Shown here in pieces: positions 33,548 through 46,065 of a DNA stretch of 64,000 bases. Under the pieces are notes generated by a model, which saw only the letters and a program-made list of their open reading frames with translations, was not told where the DNA came from and did no database searches. Each line of letters starts with the position of its first letter. Positions within the stretch are counted from its first letter, which is position 1. The position numbers and the translations under genes are program-made. Location: assembly GCA_963691705.1 (NCBI GenBank), contig OY829539.1:52922327-52986326 (forward strand), read 5' to 3'. This DNA is from Viola odorata (Eukaryota > Streptophyta > Magnoliopsida > Malpighiales > Violaceae).

Positions 33548-35077
33548 TCATCTCCGATACGGTTTTAAGTCATAATTTTGAAACTCTGAACCAAAAGTGA
33601 TTGACTCTTCATCCAGCTTTTTCTTCAACCTTCTCCAAGTTCTCAACATATCAGACTGAATTAAACCTTTATAGAGTGTTTCAAAAGTAGCCTTTTGAGG
33701 AAGTAAACCCTTTTCTATCATCTCTACGAATAACTGGCAAGCTTCTCTCCACTTTTCTTTTCCACATAGCCCGTGAATCAACAACGTAAATGAATCCAAA
33801 TCTGGCCCTAAACCACTTGATTTCAAATCATTCCATATCTCATTTACGATTCCCATGCGATTCAACTCCAGGAACATCCCCAGCAAGATATTATACGTGT
33901 GCATACTCGGCCCACACAAATCACCCCCCTTCATCTTCCTGTACAAGTTCAAAGCACCCTCAGCATCCTTCCTTCCCCTATACTCCTTAAAGAAACAATT
34001 ATAAGTAGCAGGAGTAGGAAACACCCCACTCGTCGCCATATCGTCAAGCAACTTCTCCGCATCCTCAATCCTGCCGCAGGAACAAAGACACTTGACCGCA
34101 GAAGTATATGTGGCCACAGTTGGGCAAATCCCTTTCTCCTTCATCAGCTTCAACTTGTCTAGCGTCAACTCTGGTTTATGAGCACGACTATATACATGAA
34201 GGACAATAGAAAAACTCGTGACATCAGGCTGAATACCTCTCTCAAGCATTTCTTCGAACACATTCTCTGCCGTTTTCATCGTCGTCTCAAACCTGCCCTC
34301 TGGATGCAGACGAGCCCTCCTACAAATCCCATTTAACAACACATTATAAGTAACGACATTAGCCTCTATTCCTTTCTCTTCCATATCCCTCAAGAACCTC
34401 CTAGCCATGTCAACATTACCAATCTTGCACCACCCGTATACCAAAATGGTGTACATTCTCACACTAGGACTGAACCTAAACTTCCTTTTATTGAAAATCT
34501 CAACGCCCACTTTCACATACCCGTACTTACACATTGTATCTAGCAAAAAGCAAAAATGGGTCTCATCCAACGGCTCAGAAACGAAAGATTCCATGTCATC
34601 AAAAGCACGAATTGCTTGGCGGGTGAGCCCGGCGGCAATCAGCCGGCGAATGAGGATAGAGAAAGTTTGAGGCGTGGGAGTGGTTCCGCTCTGATCCATC
34701 TGAACGATTAGCTGCCAGCAAACGTCGAATTGGCGGACTTTGGAGAGGATATCGATGATAAGATTGTAAGAGATGGCGGCAGAGGAAGAGGAGGGGAGCG
34801 AGAGGGAATAGTGGAAGAGGGAGAGGGCAATCTTGGAATTGTGGCGGAGGCGGAGGAGTGTTTGGTGGAGGAGGTGAGGGGTAAGAGAAATACCGGAGAG
34901 CTGGAGAGAGGATTCCATGGCGTGGAAAGGGTTGTGGTGGTGGAGGAGGATTTGATAGAGCATGTCGGCATCGTCGGAGGGCTGGAGGGTGGGGAGTAGA
35001 GAGGAGAAGTGGCGGAGCGCGCGGCGGAGAGTAGACTGTTGGAAGAGTAATCTAGCACTGGTTGTAATTGCCGCCAT
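33548..35077 (-). CDS. Pentatricopeptide repeat protein, At2g13420-like, probably mitochondrial
   Basis: Intron-less frame of 509 codons. The N-terminus is Arg/Ser/Leu-rich without early acidic residues (ARLLFQQSTLRRALRHFSSL), typical of a mitochondrial targeting peptide. P-type PPR motifs begin near residue 100 (ISYNLIIDILSK), with TYNVLLNGICR, TYTSAVKCLCS and SFTLLIHGLCG as clear examples. No E or DYW domain. P-class PPR proteins bind specific organelle RNAs and affect splicing, ends or translation. It resembles Arabidopsis At2g13420, also about 500 residues (from memory). The first coding bases on the opposite strand give GA-rich shadow frames only. Confidence 0.93.
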   Translation of the reverse strand: MAAITTSARLLFQQSTLRRALRHFSSLLPTLQPSDDADMLYQILLHHHNPFHAMESSLQLSGISLTPHLLHQTLLRLRHNSKIALSLFHYSLSLPSSSSAAISYNLIIDILSKVRQFDVCWQLIVQMDQSGTTPTPQTFSILIRRLIAAGLTRQAIRAFDDMESFVSEPLDETHFCFLLDTMCKYGYVKVGVEIFNKRKFRFSPSVRMYTILVYGWCKIGNVDMARRFLRDMEEKGIEANVVTYNVLLNGICRRARLHPEGRFETTMKTAENVFEEMLERGIQPDVTSFSIVLHVYSRAHKPELTLDKLKLMKEKGICPTVATYTSAVKCLCSCGRIEDAEKLLDDMATSGVFPTPATYNCFFKEYRGRKDAEGALNLYRKMKGGDLCGPSMHTYNILLGMFLELNRMGIVNEIWNDLKSSGLGPDLDSFTLLIHGLCGKEKWREACQLFVEMIEKGLLPQKATFETLYKGLIQSDMLRTWRRLKKKLDEESITFGSEFQNYDLKPYRR

Positions 35078-36205
35078 TAACGATTTTCAAGTCTTTCACT
35101 CTCAAATCCTATGATGTTTTATATTTTGGTTTAGGACAAGGATTCACCAAATAGGCAAATAAGAAGCACAAGCTCGGGAAGTCTTCCAAAAAACTTTCGG
35201 AAAAGTTCAATTTCATCCCCACATTATCTATATTTTTCTCATCAGATCCTCTAGCCCTCTGGGTGCTAGATTGATTGATACAGTCCTGTTTGCTTTATTT
35301 TTCGATTTTATCCCGACGGTAATTTCTAATATTTAATTGATGAAATGTATTTTTTTTAATCACTTTTATAGGATAGTGATTTTTAAGAAAATGATTATGT
35401 GAAAGTTTGATTATTGTGTTTGAATGATATCACGAAAGTAAAAGTAAAAAAAAAGTTACAATTTTATCTTTAAATATAATTATTTATTGAAGTATAAATT
35501 TTAGTTAAAATTATTTCATATATGTATGATACTTTAAAATATTAACATGGGTGAAGAAGATTAATTATTTTAGTCAATTTTTTTTTTTATTTAGTAAATT
35601 TTAACTAAAAATTGTAAACTCAAGTTACTCTTTTGAATAACTAAACATTATATTTTTTTTAAATTATTATAGTATAGTACAAATTAATCATAATAAATTA
35701 TTTTATTTGTTTGGGTAAATCATTAATAGAAATAAATATCATTAAAATAAGTTTTTTTTTAAAATCATAACTTTATTTATTGATTAAAATATAAATGATT
35801 CAAGCATGTAGTTTAAAAAAATAACCATAAGCATATATAAATAATTTCATAAAATGTAACTTTCATTGAATTCTGTCGTGTGAGATTTCCTACCTTTTAG
35901 CTAAAGAATTATTTTCCTAATTTTAGAAAAAATTAAGGGGTTAAAGAAAGTTAGATTTTTGAGAGATTAATTTTTCTTATATCAATCAAGCACAATAAAA
36001 TTTGAAATCTCAAATTCTAAGTCACATTCCTCTTGATTCTACACGCCAATCACTCCTAAATGATTTTTTGTTAATTTTTTAATCATTTTTTGTTAGTGGC
36101 TTTTATTATCTAAAAACGAAAAAGAAATCACTAAAAAGACAAAAGAGGAAGCGGAGAATAATTAAAATTTCAATTTTTTTTTCTAGTGAGAAAAAAATAA
36201 ATATA
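35078..36205. other. AT-rich intergenic region, no gene seen
   Basis: The first 50 bases should be the PPR 5'UTR. The rest is AT-rich DNA without open frames of note. Confidence 0.5.
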
Positions 36206-38072
36206 TGGGGTGTACAAAAATCGGCTCAAATTGAAAACCGAACCATAACCGCACCGAATTGATCCGAACCACCAGTGTTTTTTTTGGACCCGTTAGAGAG
36301 AATATGACCGAACTGAAAATTTTCAGTTTCGTCCGGTTCTTCAAATCTAAAAACCGTAAACCATACAGTAAAAAAAGAAGAATCGTTTTATATATATATG
36401 TATATATATCTATGCATTATAATATCAAAATTTAGTTTTATTTCAGTGGTTAACTCCTCATCTCTTATCCTAAAAAGGGAGGTTCAAATCCTCTTGGTTT
36501 TCAGGATTGTGGAAAAAATATTTTCTCCATGAAATAGAAATTTTTACTCATTTTTTTCTTATAAACTTAATTAAAAGTCCTCATTTTTTTTACTTTTATT
36601 TGTTATGTTAAATAGAAAAAATTATTAAGAAAATTGTAGAAGAATTATTATGAGGAAAAAAAATTATTTTCTCCAAGTAAGAAATAGAAAATTTTAATCA
36701 TTTTTTTACTTTTTTTATTTTAAATTTAATTAAAAGAGTTTATTTAAAATTTTAAATAGAAAATTTTGTTAAGAAATAAATCATGTAAGAATTATGTGGA
36801 AAATTTTTTTCGTAGTAAGAAATTGAAAATTTTAATAAGATAAAAAAATATATTATTGTAAATTGTAATAGCATGTTATCAATTAATTATATGTGTAAAG
36901 TATAAAATAAGACCATTAATTATTAATAATACGACACATGTTAGTAATATTACCATTAATCATTACTTTAATACACAGTTATTAAGCCCGTTAAATATTT
37001 ATTTCGTATCAACTTATTTTAATTTTATGTACTGTTGATTTTTTATTATTGCATGTTTCAGGGTGATGTACTATGTTAAATGAATGTTTTTTTTTTCATT
37101 CCATAGCTGTAGTCTATAGTTAGGGTTGTCAATTAGTCCCAGGACCCGGACCCGAATCCTTAATCAGAACCGGGACTATTTTTTTTGGGCCATTTTATAG
37201 GTCGGGTCGGGACAGACCCGGACCCGTCCAGGTGTGACTCGACCAAATGCAGACCCGGATAAATTAGGGTTTCCACTTAGGGACTTACCACACAACAAAC
37301 TTCTCATCTCATTCTCATCAACAGACATTCTCCATTCTCCTCGGGCTCCCACACAATAACAAACAATCTGTTGCTCCGTTCTCATTTGCTCTTGTCATCT
37401 GTTCTCCTCCGTTCTCACTTCTTATCTGATGCTCCTTTTCCACTCTCTTTCTCCGTTCTCACCCCACACAACAACAACAAACAATCCCTTCTAATTAGGT
37501 TCCGCAATTTCTTTTAGCTATTTCATTAAATTAGGTTGTGTAATTTGAAAATTTTGGTTTTTGCTAAACTGAGTGCCTATATTTCTATTTTTTTGTTAAA
37601 AAATTGCCATTAGTTAATTCTTCAATCATTTTGGGTACTACTTGTGTGTGAATATTACTGTTGTTGATGTGGATATGTGTAATTAAGACGATTTTATTTT
37701 CCCAAGCTTCAATCCAGTTTCTAAATGCTAGATAGGTGCATGCAAAGGGTCAAGATCAAATTTTGATGGGTTTTTTCTTTTAAGAATTTTATTGAATCCG
37801 GATAAATCGTCATTCAATCTAGATAAATAAATAATTGGTGCCGGATCCAATTTCTACCCGAAAAAACTTGTCGGGTAGAGATTAGTTTCCCAGACCCGCA
37901 TAATGCTCTGGTTGGGTCTAGACCCGACCCAATCGGGCTCGGGATTATAGGTTAGGGGCTCAGTTCCGGATCCGAATTGACACCCCTGTAGTTATTGTTG
38001 ATGGGTTAAGTAGGGGTAGATGAACCAACCCATGAACCTTACATTTTTAATTTTTTTCCCATCAAAATTCAG

Positions 38073-38106
<34 letters not shown>

Positions 38107-38252
38107 CCCGGAACAGTCCTGGACCAAACTGGGAGATAATAGAACCGAACCGCCGGTTCTATCCTAACCAGAACTGTAAATTTCTAGTTTGGTCTGGTTT
38201 TTTCCGATCCAATTTCAGCCTAAAAATCGGACCGAATTAGCGTACACTCCTA
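36206..38252. mobile_element. Probable non-autonomous hAT-like element, with a nested insertion
   Basis: Left end GGGGTGTACAAAAATCGGCT and right end (inward AGGAGTGTACGCTAATTCGG) are imperfect inverted repeats. Both are followed inward by the AACCGAACC/CCGGTTC-rich blocks common in plant hAT elements. The interior is AT-rich and has no transposase. A 25+ bp poly-A run lies near 38078-38104. The target duplication is not evident. Contains the element at 37121-37987. Confidence 0.45.
37121..37987. mobile_element. Probable hAT-like element (TAGGGTTGTCAATT ends)
   Basis: Left end TAGGGTTGTCAATTAGTCCC pairs with the right end (inward AGGGGTGTCAATTCGGATCC), and both sides carry GACCCGGACCCG-like sequence. 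TAGGGGTGTCAATT-like tips are typical of plant hAT elements. A minus-strand frame (37176-37385) is only the translated terminus. I could not confirm an 8-bp duplication. Confidence 0.5.
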
Positions 38253-41200
38253 TTATTATTGTTTATACAAATGAATACAAGTGCACTCGTTTGTTCCGTG
38301 CACTTGCAGCAAATTATGGTACAATAATGGCGGCAAGCCAACTCATGTAGTTTCATCAGCAGAGGCAGCTGGACAAAAGATGGCAACCTTACTCATCTAC
38401 CCAAAAACACTTCCACCCAACAAAACTTACCCCTACACATTCAATACTTACCCCATACAAATCTTGCAAGTTCCCCAGTCAAATCATCCAAGTCAATCAC
38501 TTCTCTCTTCGTTGCAGTTTCCATCCTCATCTTGTGCAGCTCGGACTTCAGTTCTGAAATCTGCTTCTTTATTTTCACACCTTTGTCTGGTAATCTTGAA
38601 ACCATAACCTGTACAGTTGTAAAAGCAAAAATGATGAGCAATGCACATCTGCAGGTAAAATAATCAAACTCGTCGCGAAAAATGTTATTACATTTAGAAT
38701 TCATTTAAGTGAAGCATACTAGAGCCTCGAATGCTTTTCAGAACTATGTAACTAGTGAATAGATTCGACCAGCTTTTTTTTAGTTTTATCTAGCTTGTCC
38801 TAATCTTATCATACCTGGTTTCCAATTAACCGCGACAGCCGATTGATTGTATTTGATCTCAGATTCTGTATGTTTAACTACACTATTCGGTGAAGAACTT
38901 GTCCTGTTGAGCTTTACATCCTTGGGATTGAATGCATATTGCGACGACCTGTTAATAACAATTCAGTAAACCACCAAGCATGCACTTTATACAGAAGATA
39001 TGTAACCTAGTGATAATAAACCATGAAAGCCATACCCCTCAGCATCATGGAGAAGTGTGTAACTTGAGGATGAATGTCCGGAAAATGTAGCTACTTCATT
39101 CCTGAACCAGAAATAAAGCACCAAACCGCACAACATAATAAGTTTCATGACAAATAATGTACTCACATGCAAACATAGAGTTTTCAGTTGCAAATATACA
39201 GTAAATTCACACGTTATCAAAAGAAACTTTTTTTGGTTTTTAAGAAGTTGCTTCCTTTCTTTTCTATTCCTAAGTTCAATTTAACCTTCTTCCTTTTTAT
39301 TCATTAGATTGCCATACAAACTGAGAAGTATAATGCAGTCCAATTGGACAATCGGTGCAATCAAAAAAGGAAAATGAGAGATGATCAATACTTCTTTGAG
39401 CTGCCACTATGTTATAAAATTGGGGACAGGGAACATCAGAAATTTCACCTGTTCTCCTCTTCGTCTGGTTCAACTTGCACAGGCGCTGTCTTGGAGAAGA
39501 GCAAACTGTGGTGACTAACTCCTGCTATACCTAGAGTCTCCAAGAAATGTAAGTGGCCTTGCAAAAACTCATTCCTGTGATAACAAGAGAAATCAAATTA
39601 TTAAGAACAGTCCTTGAAGTATATATGCCTGATCAAAAGCAGAAGCAAAGATTCTACAAAGTAACACAATCTTCAGTCAACTAATGGTAATTAGATTCAG
39701 TGGAAAGCATATATACTGAGTTAGCTTCAGTACATTTTGTGCTGGCTGTCATGCTCTTCATACAATTGTTGTTGTGTAATGGAAATATCGAACCCCTGAG
39801 CAGGGAGACTAAACAATTCCTGAAGATCCTGAAAGAATATTAAAGTATGTATAAAAATGTTGCACCAAATTATGCCAGAAAACCAACAAAGATAAGTATT
39901 CTAGGTATATACCTGTTGGCTAAAGTACCGGATCTGTTCTTTCTGCTCAGTTGCAGTTTTAAACAACCCGCCTTTGAATACCTAAGCCAGGCATTTTGAG
40001 AAGTCAAATAATCACAATACTAGTACTTCTGCTTTAAAACACAAGGGTGAACATATATATAACCAGCGGTTCGATTTGATGCGGAAAGGAGGCTTTTAAT
40101 AAATCCACAACAAGGTAAACCTAAAGACTGTAACATAATGAACCAGAATATTCAACTCTTAACACTGAGAATGGAAAGTCACTGCAGCGTGCTAAGAATG
40201 GATGGAAATCTTTAAACTTGTCAACCAATAAATTGTGGCTCCAAATCATCAAATTTCTCCAGAAAGCAGTATAGTACGATTGGGATAGTACAAGTGGTCA
40301 ATATGGTTGAATGTTATCTAATACAAGTGTCCAACCACCTTAGGAAAGTGCTGAAATGGGGCCAACTGGTGGGTCACAAGACTCACAACTCACAATCACA
40401 AACATTTGCCTCATAGGTTGCAATACAAAACTTGTACCTGTTTCCTATAAATCTTCTCTTCAATAGTTCCACACGTCATTAGTCTGTATACAAGTACATC
40501 CTTTGTTTGCCCAATTCGATATGCACGATCAACACTCTGGTTATCCGTACTGCAAAGGGAAGATAAAACTGTTGGCCCAGAAATACAAATTAACTGAAGT
40601 AATAGAAGCAAGTAACACCATCAACATTTCTAGCCATATCTATAATATAATTTGCAGATAATTCCAGAACAACAGAACAAAATGAAGCTAATAAACTCGA
40701 CATTCGAAGGGAATGACTGCAAAACTAACGTGGATAACAGACATTAAAAGCCATAAAAGTTCTTTTAGTGATTCAGTAGCCCAGTAAAAGAAAGCTACAG
40801 AAGTATCTCTCCATTGTGCGTATGCTCAAATATGTTTTTCTAAAATTTACCTTTGTGAACAAAAGTGCCATCAGTCCTATAATTAAAGGAGAAAAGTGAA
40901 GGGTATTGTAATCACAATTCACCATATCTGAAAAAGGAAAGGCATAAGCACCTAGGATTCCAAGCAGGATCAACCACAATTACACGATCTGCTTTTGTAA
41001 GCGTCAGCCCAAGACCACCAACTTGAGAGGTCAAAAGAAATATAGGAGGTGCCCGGGCATCTTCTTGGAAGTCCTGAAATTTTTTTTTTGGATAAAAAAT
41101 AACTAAAACTAGATGCAAAATATGATACATGAGGATTGAGGAATTATATCTAGAACAAAACTTACATTGACAATCTTCAGTCTGTCACTAGCTTTTGTTG

Positions 41201-42239
41201 TACCATCAATGCGTAAGAACTCATAACCATTGGACGACAAAGATTCCTGTAACAACGAAAAGGTGAATCATAAACACCTTTATTTAACACGCTAGCATAG
41301 TAAACAAATTCCAAGCCAAAATGAAAATAAAAAACAACTTAAAAATCAAAGCAACTGAAATTGTCACAAAGATGTTCCAAAGTGAAGTTTGGCCGGTTCT
41401 ATCAACACTCTAACCAAGTCAAAAATACTAGCATATAGTAAACAAATTCCAAGCAAAAAAAGAAAAATCAACAACTTAAAACCATACTAAACGGAGAACC
41501 AATATTGCAATAAAAATGTCCTCTTTTTAGCATTTAAGGTGTAGTTTTCATTTCATTTTATGAGTATATAACGAGAATTAGCCTTTGGAAAAAATTGTGG
41601 TGTTTAACTTGGTCTTTGGAAGAAACTGTGCTAGACACCCAGGGGGATGAGTTGAAGTTTAGTAACATAAACAGTTTTGTGCAAGCCCTATATCCTACCA
41701 ATTAAAATTCTAAATCCTCAACATTTCTCAAACTGTAAATTAACTATGATTTTCGGAAAGTTATTACTCTCATGCAGATGCTGCAGTAGAAACAACACTA
41801 ACAGAGCAACAAAGTTTTAAGCAAACCTGAATATGGTTAAGCATCTTGCGAGTTTGAGAGAAGATAAGAACATTATGCCCCTCTGGAATTAAATTATCCT
41901 GTGGCAGAGCACCATATGCATTAAACTTCAATTCTAAAATACTAAATCCAATGCACCAACTGTCATTCTGAGATATCACTAACCAATAGTGATAATATAA
42001 AAGATAGTTTGCATGAGATGTTGTCATGTTTCTCTTGGAAGTCAGTCCTTTCAGCAACATCAGCTAAATGCATTGCCGATCTTTCTGCCACACCAGCTTC
42101 TTCTGGATTTAGCATTGACTCCATTCCTTCTAGCAAATCCTCAGCGGCTCTCTTTGTCAAAAGAAGTGGATGATCACATATTTTCTTCAATATCTGCTCA
42201 CAAGAATTGCATATTGCATAAGAAATAAGAATGAGGCAT

Positions 42240-42404
42240 AGACGCAAATGCATAGCCAATTGCCTGCTCAACTATCATCCCTGCATTCATACATTTGATG
42301 CTCTCCCCTTCCATTAATTTGCAATACTTTGGCACCGAAGCTGGCTTTAAAAGCTCATGGAGTACCTTTAATTTATCATCTAATAACACGGCAATTATTT
42401 GCAA
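42240..42404 (-). other. Exon-like insert inside a CHR24-like intron
   Basis: Between the exons for RELYEAF (~42700) and ILKKICDHP (~42195) a minus-strand frame reads KVLHELLKPASVPKYCKLME and on to IVEQAIGYAF. It looks like real protein sequence but is not part of the SNF2 core, which reads directly from LAALT to ILKK. It may be a captured gene fragment or an alternative exon. I do not know its source. Confidence 0.35.
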
Positions 42405-45400
42405 AGAAATTCATCCAATAAACTGTTCCCAATTCTTTTGGTACAGATGACTGTCCATTACCATGATTAACTGCTTTAAAGGCCAACAGGCTTTATATTA
42501 CTACCAAAACTTTTGAATGTGTTCTATTTAGTTTTTGGGAATATTAATTGGAAAAGATATGAGGAAAAAACTATAATTTTCAGAGTCAAATTGAGCCTGC
42601 TTATGTACAAACACAAGATAAGTTACCGTCAAGGCAGCCAGAGGTGAGCCATCAAAAGCTGAGAGAACCAGCTCACTATGCAAGAAGGCTTCATAGAGTT
42701 CTCTCTGCACCATATAAGACAAAGGATAAAAAACAGTGACTGCAGACTGATCGAAAAAACTAGAATGCGAGTGAGCATAAGAAAGAGAACCTGACAACTG
42801 GTTAGTTTTAGCCACACAATGATCTCATTCTTTTTTGAAAGTTTGGCAGTTGTAGCATCGTCATCATTAAACACTTCAGTCTTCAAGCGATGTAGAAAAT
42901 AAGGTTGAATGCGTTCTCTTAGCTCCTGTAAAATAAAATCAATTGAGGACTATAATTGAGCTTATGTGGTACTTGTGAAACACACTCACCAACTATCAAA
43001 GAAAAAGAAAAAGAAAAATGCAAAGTTTAATATACATGGATAAAGGCCAAGGTTTAATATACGAGTAAATTATTATGATATATTCGAGTAAGTAGTTAGA
43101 CAAGGAACATAAGACTTGGATACCTATTGATATAGCACGGAATCTACACCTTGTAGTGAGAAAAGAAAAAATGAATACAGGATACATAAAATGCCCAAAC
43201 ACAAGAATTCACCTTTGCAGCCGCTGAACCAACCCGTTTATCCCTATCAGAAGCTTTTTTTTCATTTCCACGAAGTATGGCATGCTCGAACTTTACTTTA
43301 AACCTGAAAAGGTATCAATATTAATGCCTCGGAGAGAAAAAAATAAAATTATACACAGCATGGAAATTTATACAAAAATAATTACTGCTTGTGAATCAGG
43401 GCCCACAATTCCTAATATTCCAAGTAGACCAGGGCAGCAGAAGTTGAACAGGGCCCACAATTCCTAATATTACAAAACAAAAATGAATCATTTGATAGAA
43501 AGAATTTAGTCTAAATTGAAGAAGATTGATGACCTAGTATAATGAGGACTTGTAAGATACCTTGAGATTGTTCTGAATCGGTGTGCCACTAATGATGATA
43601 CGATGAGCACATGATATCTCCAGCAAACTTTTAGCCCTCTGAGTACTGGGATTTTTAATGAGATGCCCCTGCATAAACATTTACCAAAAAATAAGTGCTT
43701 AAAATTTTAATTTAGAAATATCTTTGCACTCTGATTTCCTATTGAATTCAACCTATACTATTGGCCTGCAAACTTTTATGCCGATCTCTCCTTCCTCACA
43801 TTTCCTACACAATGCCAGTACAGTCATATCTGAATGTCAAAGTTTAAGCACCACCAGTTTTCTCCAGTAAGCTTCTCCAAGAAGCACAAACTGGAGGTAT
43901 CTAATTTAATATCTGTTAGCTTTACTAAAAACATATCAAGCTAAATTATATCATTGTATGCACCATTCATTTCATTTAAAGACCAGCTTAATGAGGCAAG
44001 GAAAGGAACCAGAACAACTAAACCCAATACAATTAAAATGTATAATTTACAACCACAATAAATGCAACTATGTTTTGAACAGGATGAAACAGAAAGAAGA
44101 TAGTCCATAATTACACAGTTATTTTTTTATAAAAAAAAAGGAACTTTAGAGAGAATAAGGGTCGCATTGGGTTCGGTAGTAATCACTACCAACAATACCA
44201 ATAGAGAAGAAATCCCATGTTACATAATAAACCACACTATCTACCTCGTCAAGAATCATATAGTCCCATGTGAAACCATCCTCACTTTCCTCATCAACAA
44301 GGTAAGCATCACCTTGCAGTGATTTTGAGTTGTTCCGCACAATATCATATGTTGTGAGAAGAATGCCTTTATCCTACAGCACACATTAATGCAGACAAAC
44401 ATAATCTTAGCAAGATGCAAGACAATCAACAACCAAGATGCCAAAAAAATACTACCAATTGCAAAATTCTTGTAACAAAAAGATCATGATCAAAAGACAG
44501 TATATTAGTCAATAAGGATGACAATAATTCAGTTTAATAAAATGAATCAAACCAACATATTTTGTTTCAAGCTGAGTTCAAATTTCTAAGTTTCAAGTCA
44601 ATGGTTTTGTTCAGTGTGAATCTTGTCCTGCTGACAGCTAAGGCTCACTATAACTTACATTATCCTGACCTTTTGCTCCACAAAAGAAGTAAAAGTAAGC
44701 AATCTGTAAGTAGTAAAGAAAGCTAAAATGATGAATGTAAGAAAAACCTGAAGTACGTATTGCAGCTCATATGTTCGAGCAGCCACATTGGTCCCAAAGT
44801 ATCTAAATGGAAGTACAAAAGGGTGTTAGTTCTCATCTAGAAAAATCCCTGAGCGCCTAAAACATTCCCATCAAACAGGCTTACTCTCTAGTCTTTGAAG
44901 AAAGTCCCACAACAGAAAGTTCTTTGATCCAATGAGGAAGCAGAGTTTTAGGGGCTACAATTAATGCTCGTTTAATCAACCGGGAATGGAAGAGTCCAGC
45001 TAGAAAGCCACAAATCTGCAACAAAGAAAATTATTAATTATATACCAACCATCTTTTAACTACACGGGTATCTTCCATAATCAATCACCCATTACCTGCA
45101 TTGTTTTCCCCAGACCCATGTCATCTCCTAAGATTCCACCCTTACCCTGACAATGCAAGGACCAAAGCCACTTCAAACCTTCACACTGATGGGGATACAG
45201 TATCTTTGCAACTGCCGATGGTAGATTGAAAGTAGAGCTCAGTCCCCTCAAAACAAAACAGCCATCTTCATCGTCATCTTCCTCCTGTTCCTTATCCCCA
45301 TCTTCATCTCTAAGATTGGGGACAAAGGATCTTCCGTTATACCTCAATTTCTCATTCACCCTTTTGGGTTCCTTTTTCTTTAGTCCATGAGTTTTGCACA

Positions 45401-46065
45401 CCCTAGCTATACGATTATCGCCCTCATGTTCATACTGCACATCACTTTCTTCTTCAACATGATATTTTCCTGTATCAACTTTCTTTGCTACATCCATATT
45501 ACATTTTGGCCTACTCATATCCGCCGCCGCGTCCATAACACCACCTTGATGGTTCTGAGATCCATCAGATAAGGTATCTGATGGATCAGACATAGGAGAA
45601 AATGAGGACTCAGCACTCTCATGCTCAGGGACATCAACTTTTTTTACAGGATATCCAATCCTATGAGAGCTTGAAATGCCAATAGCAACATTCTCACTAC
45701 GAGCAGGTGCTCTCTTTTTCTCAATAGCCTGGAGGTCAAGTCACTAAGAATATCCCTTATTTCACCAGCACCAGCATTATTTTGAGATTTGGATGGTAGT
45801 GGAGAATCAAAATCAGGGATGTCAAAGAATGTAGCTTCAGATCCATTCTGAGCATTAGCAATCATATTACATGCATCTCGAGATGAGAGTTTGCAAAGAC
45901 GGCGTCTGCCTTCAATCATAACTTTTTCTGGCTTTTTGTCGTATTTTTCCACTCCTGAAATCCAGCGCAGTTCAACACAATAGACTACCCACAGAAATAA
46001 CCATATATAGTCTACTTACAAAGATTCATGTATATAATATCAACAATAAGAGAAGCAAAGAATAC

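Noticed and set aside
33790..34999. Plus-strand frames opposite the second PPR gene
   Set aside because: Antisense shadows of an intact PPR frame. The Gly/Glu-rich one reflects the Ser/Leu-rich PPR N-terminus.
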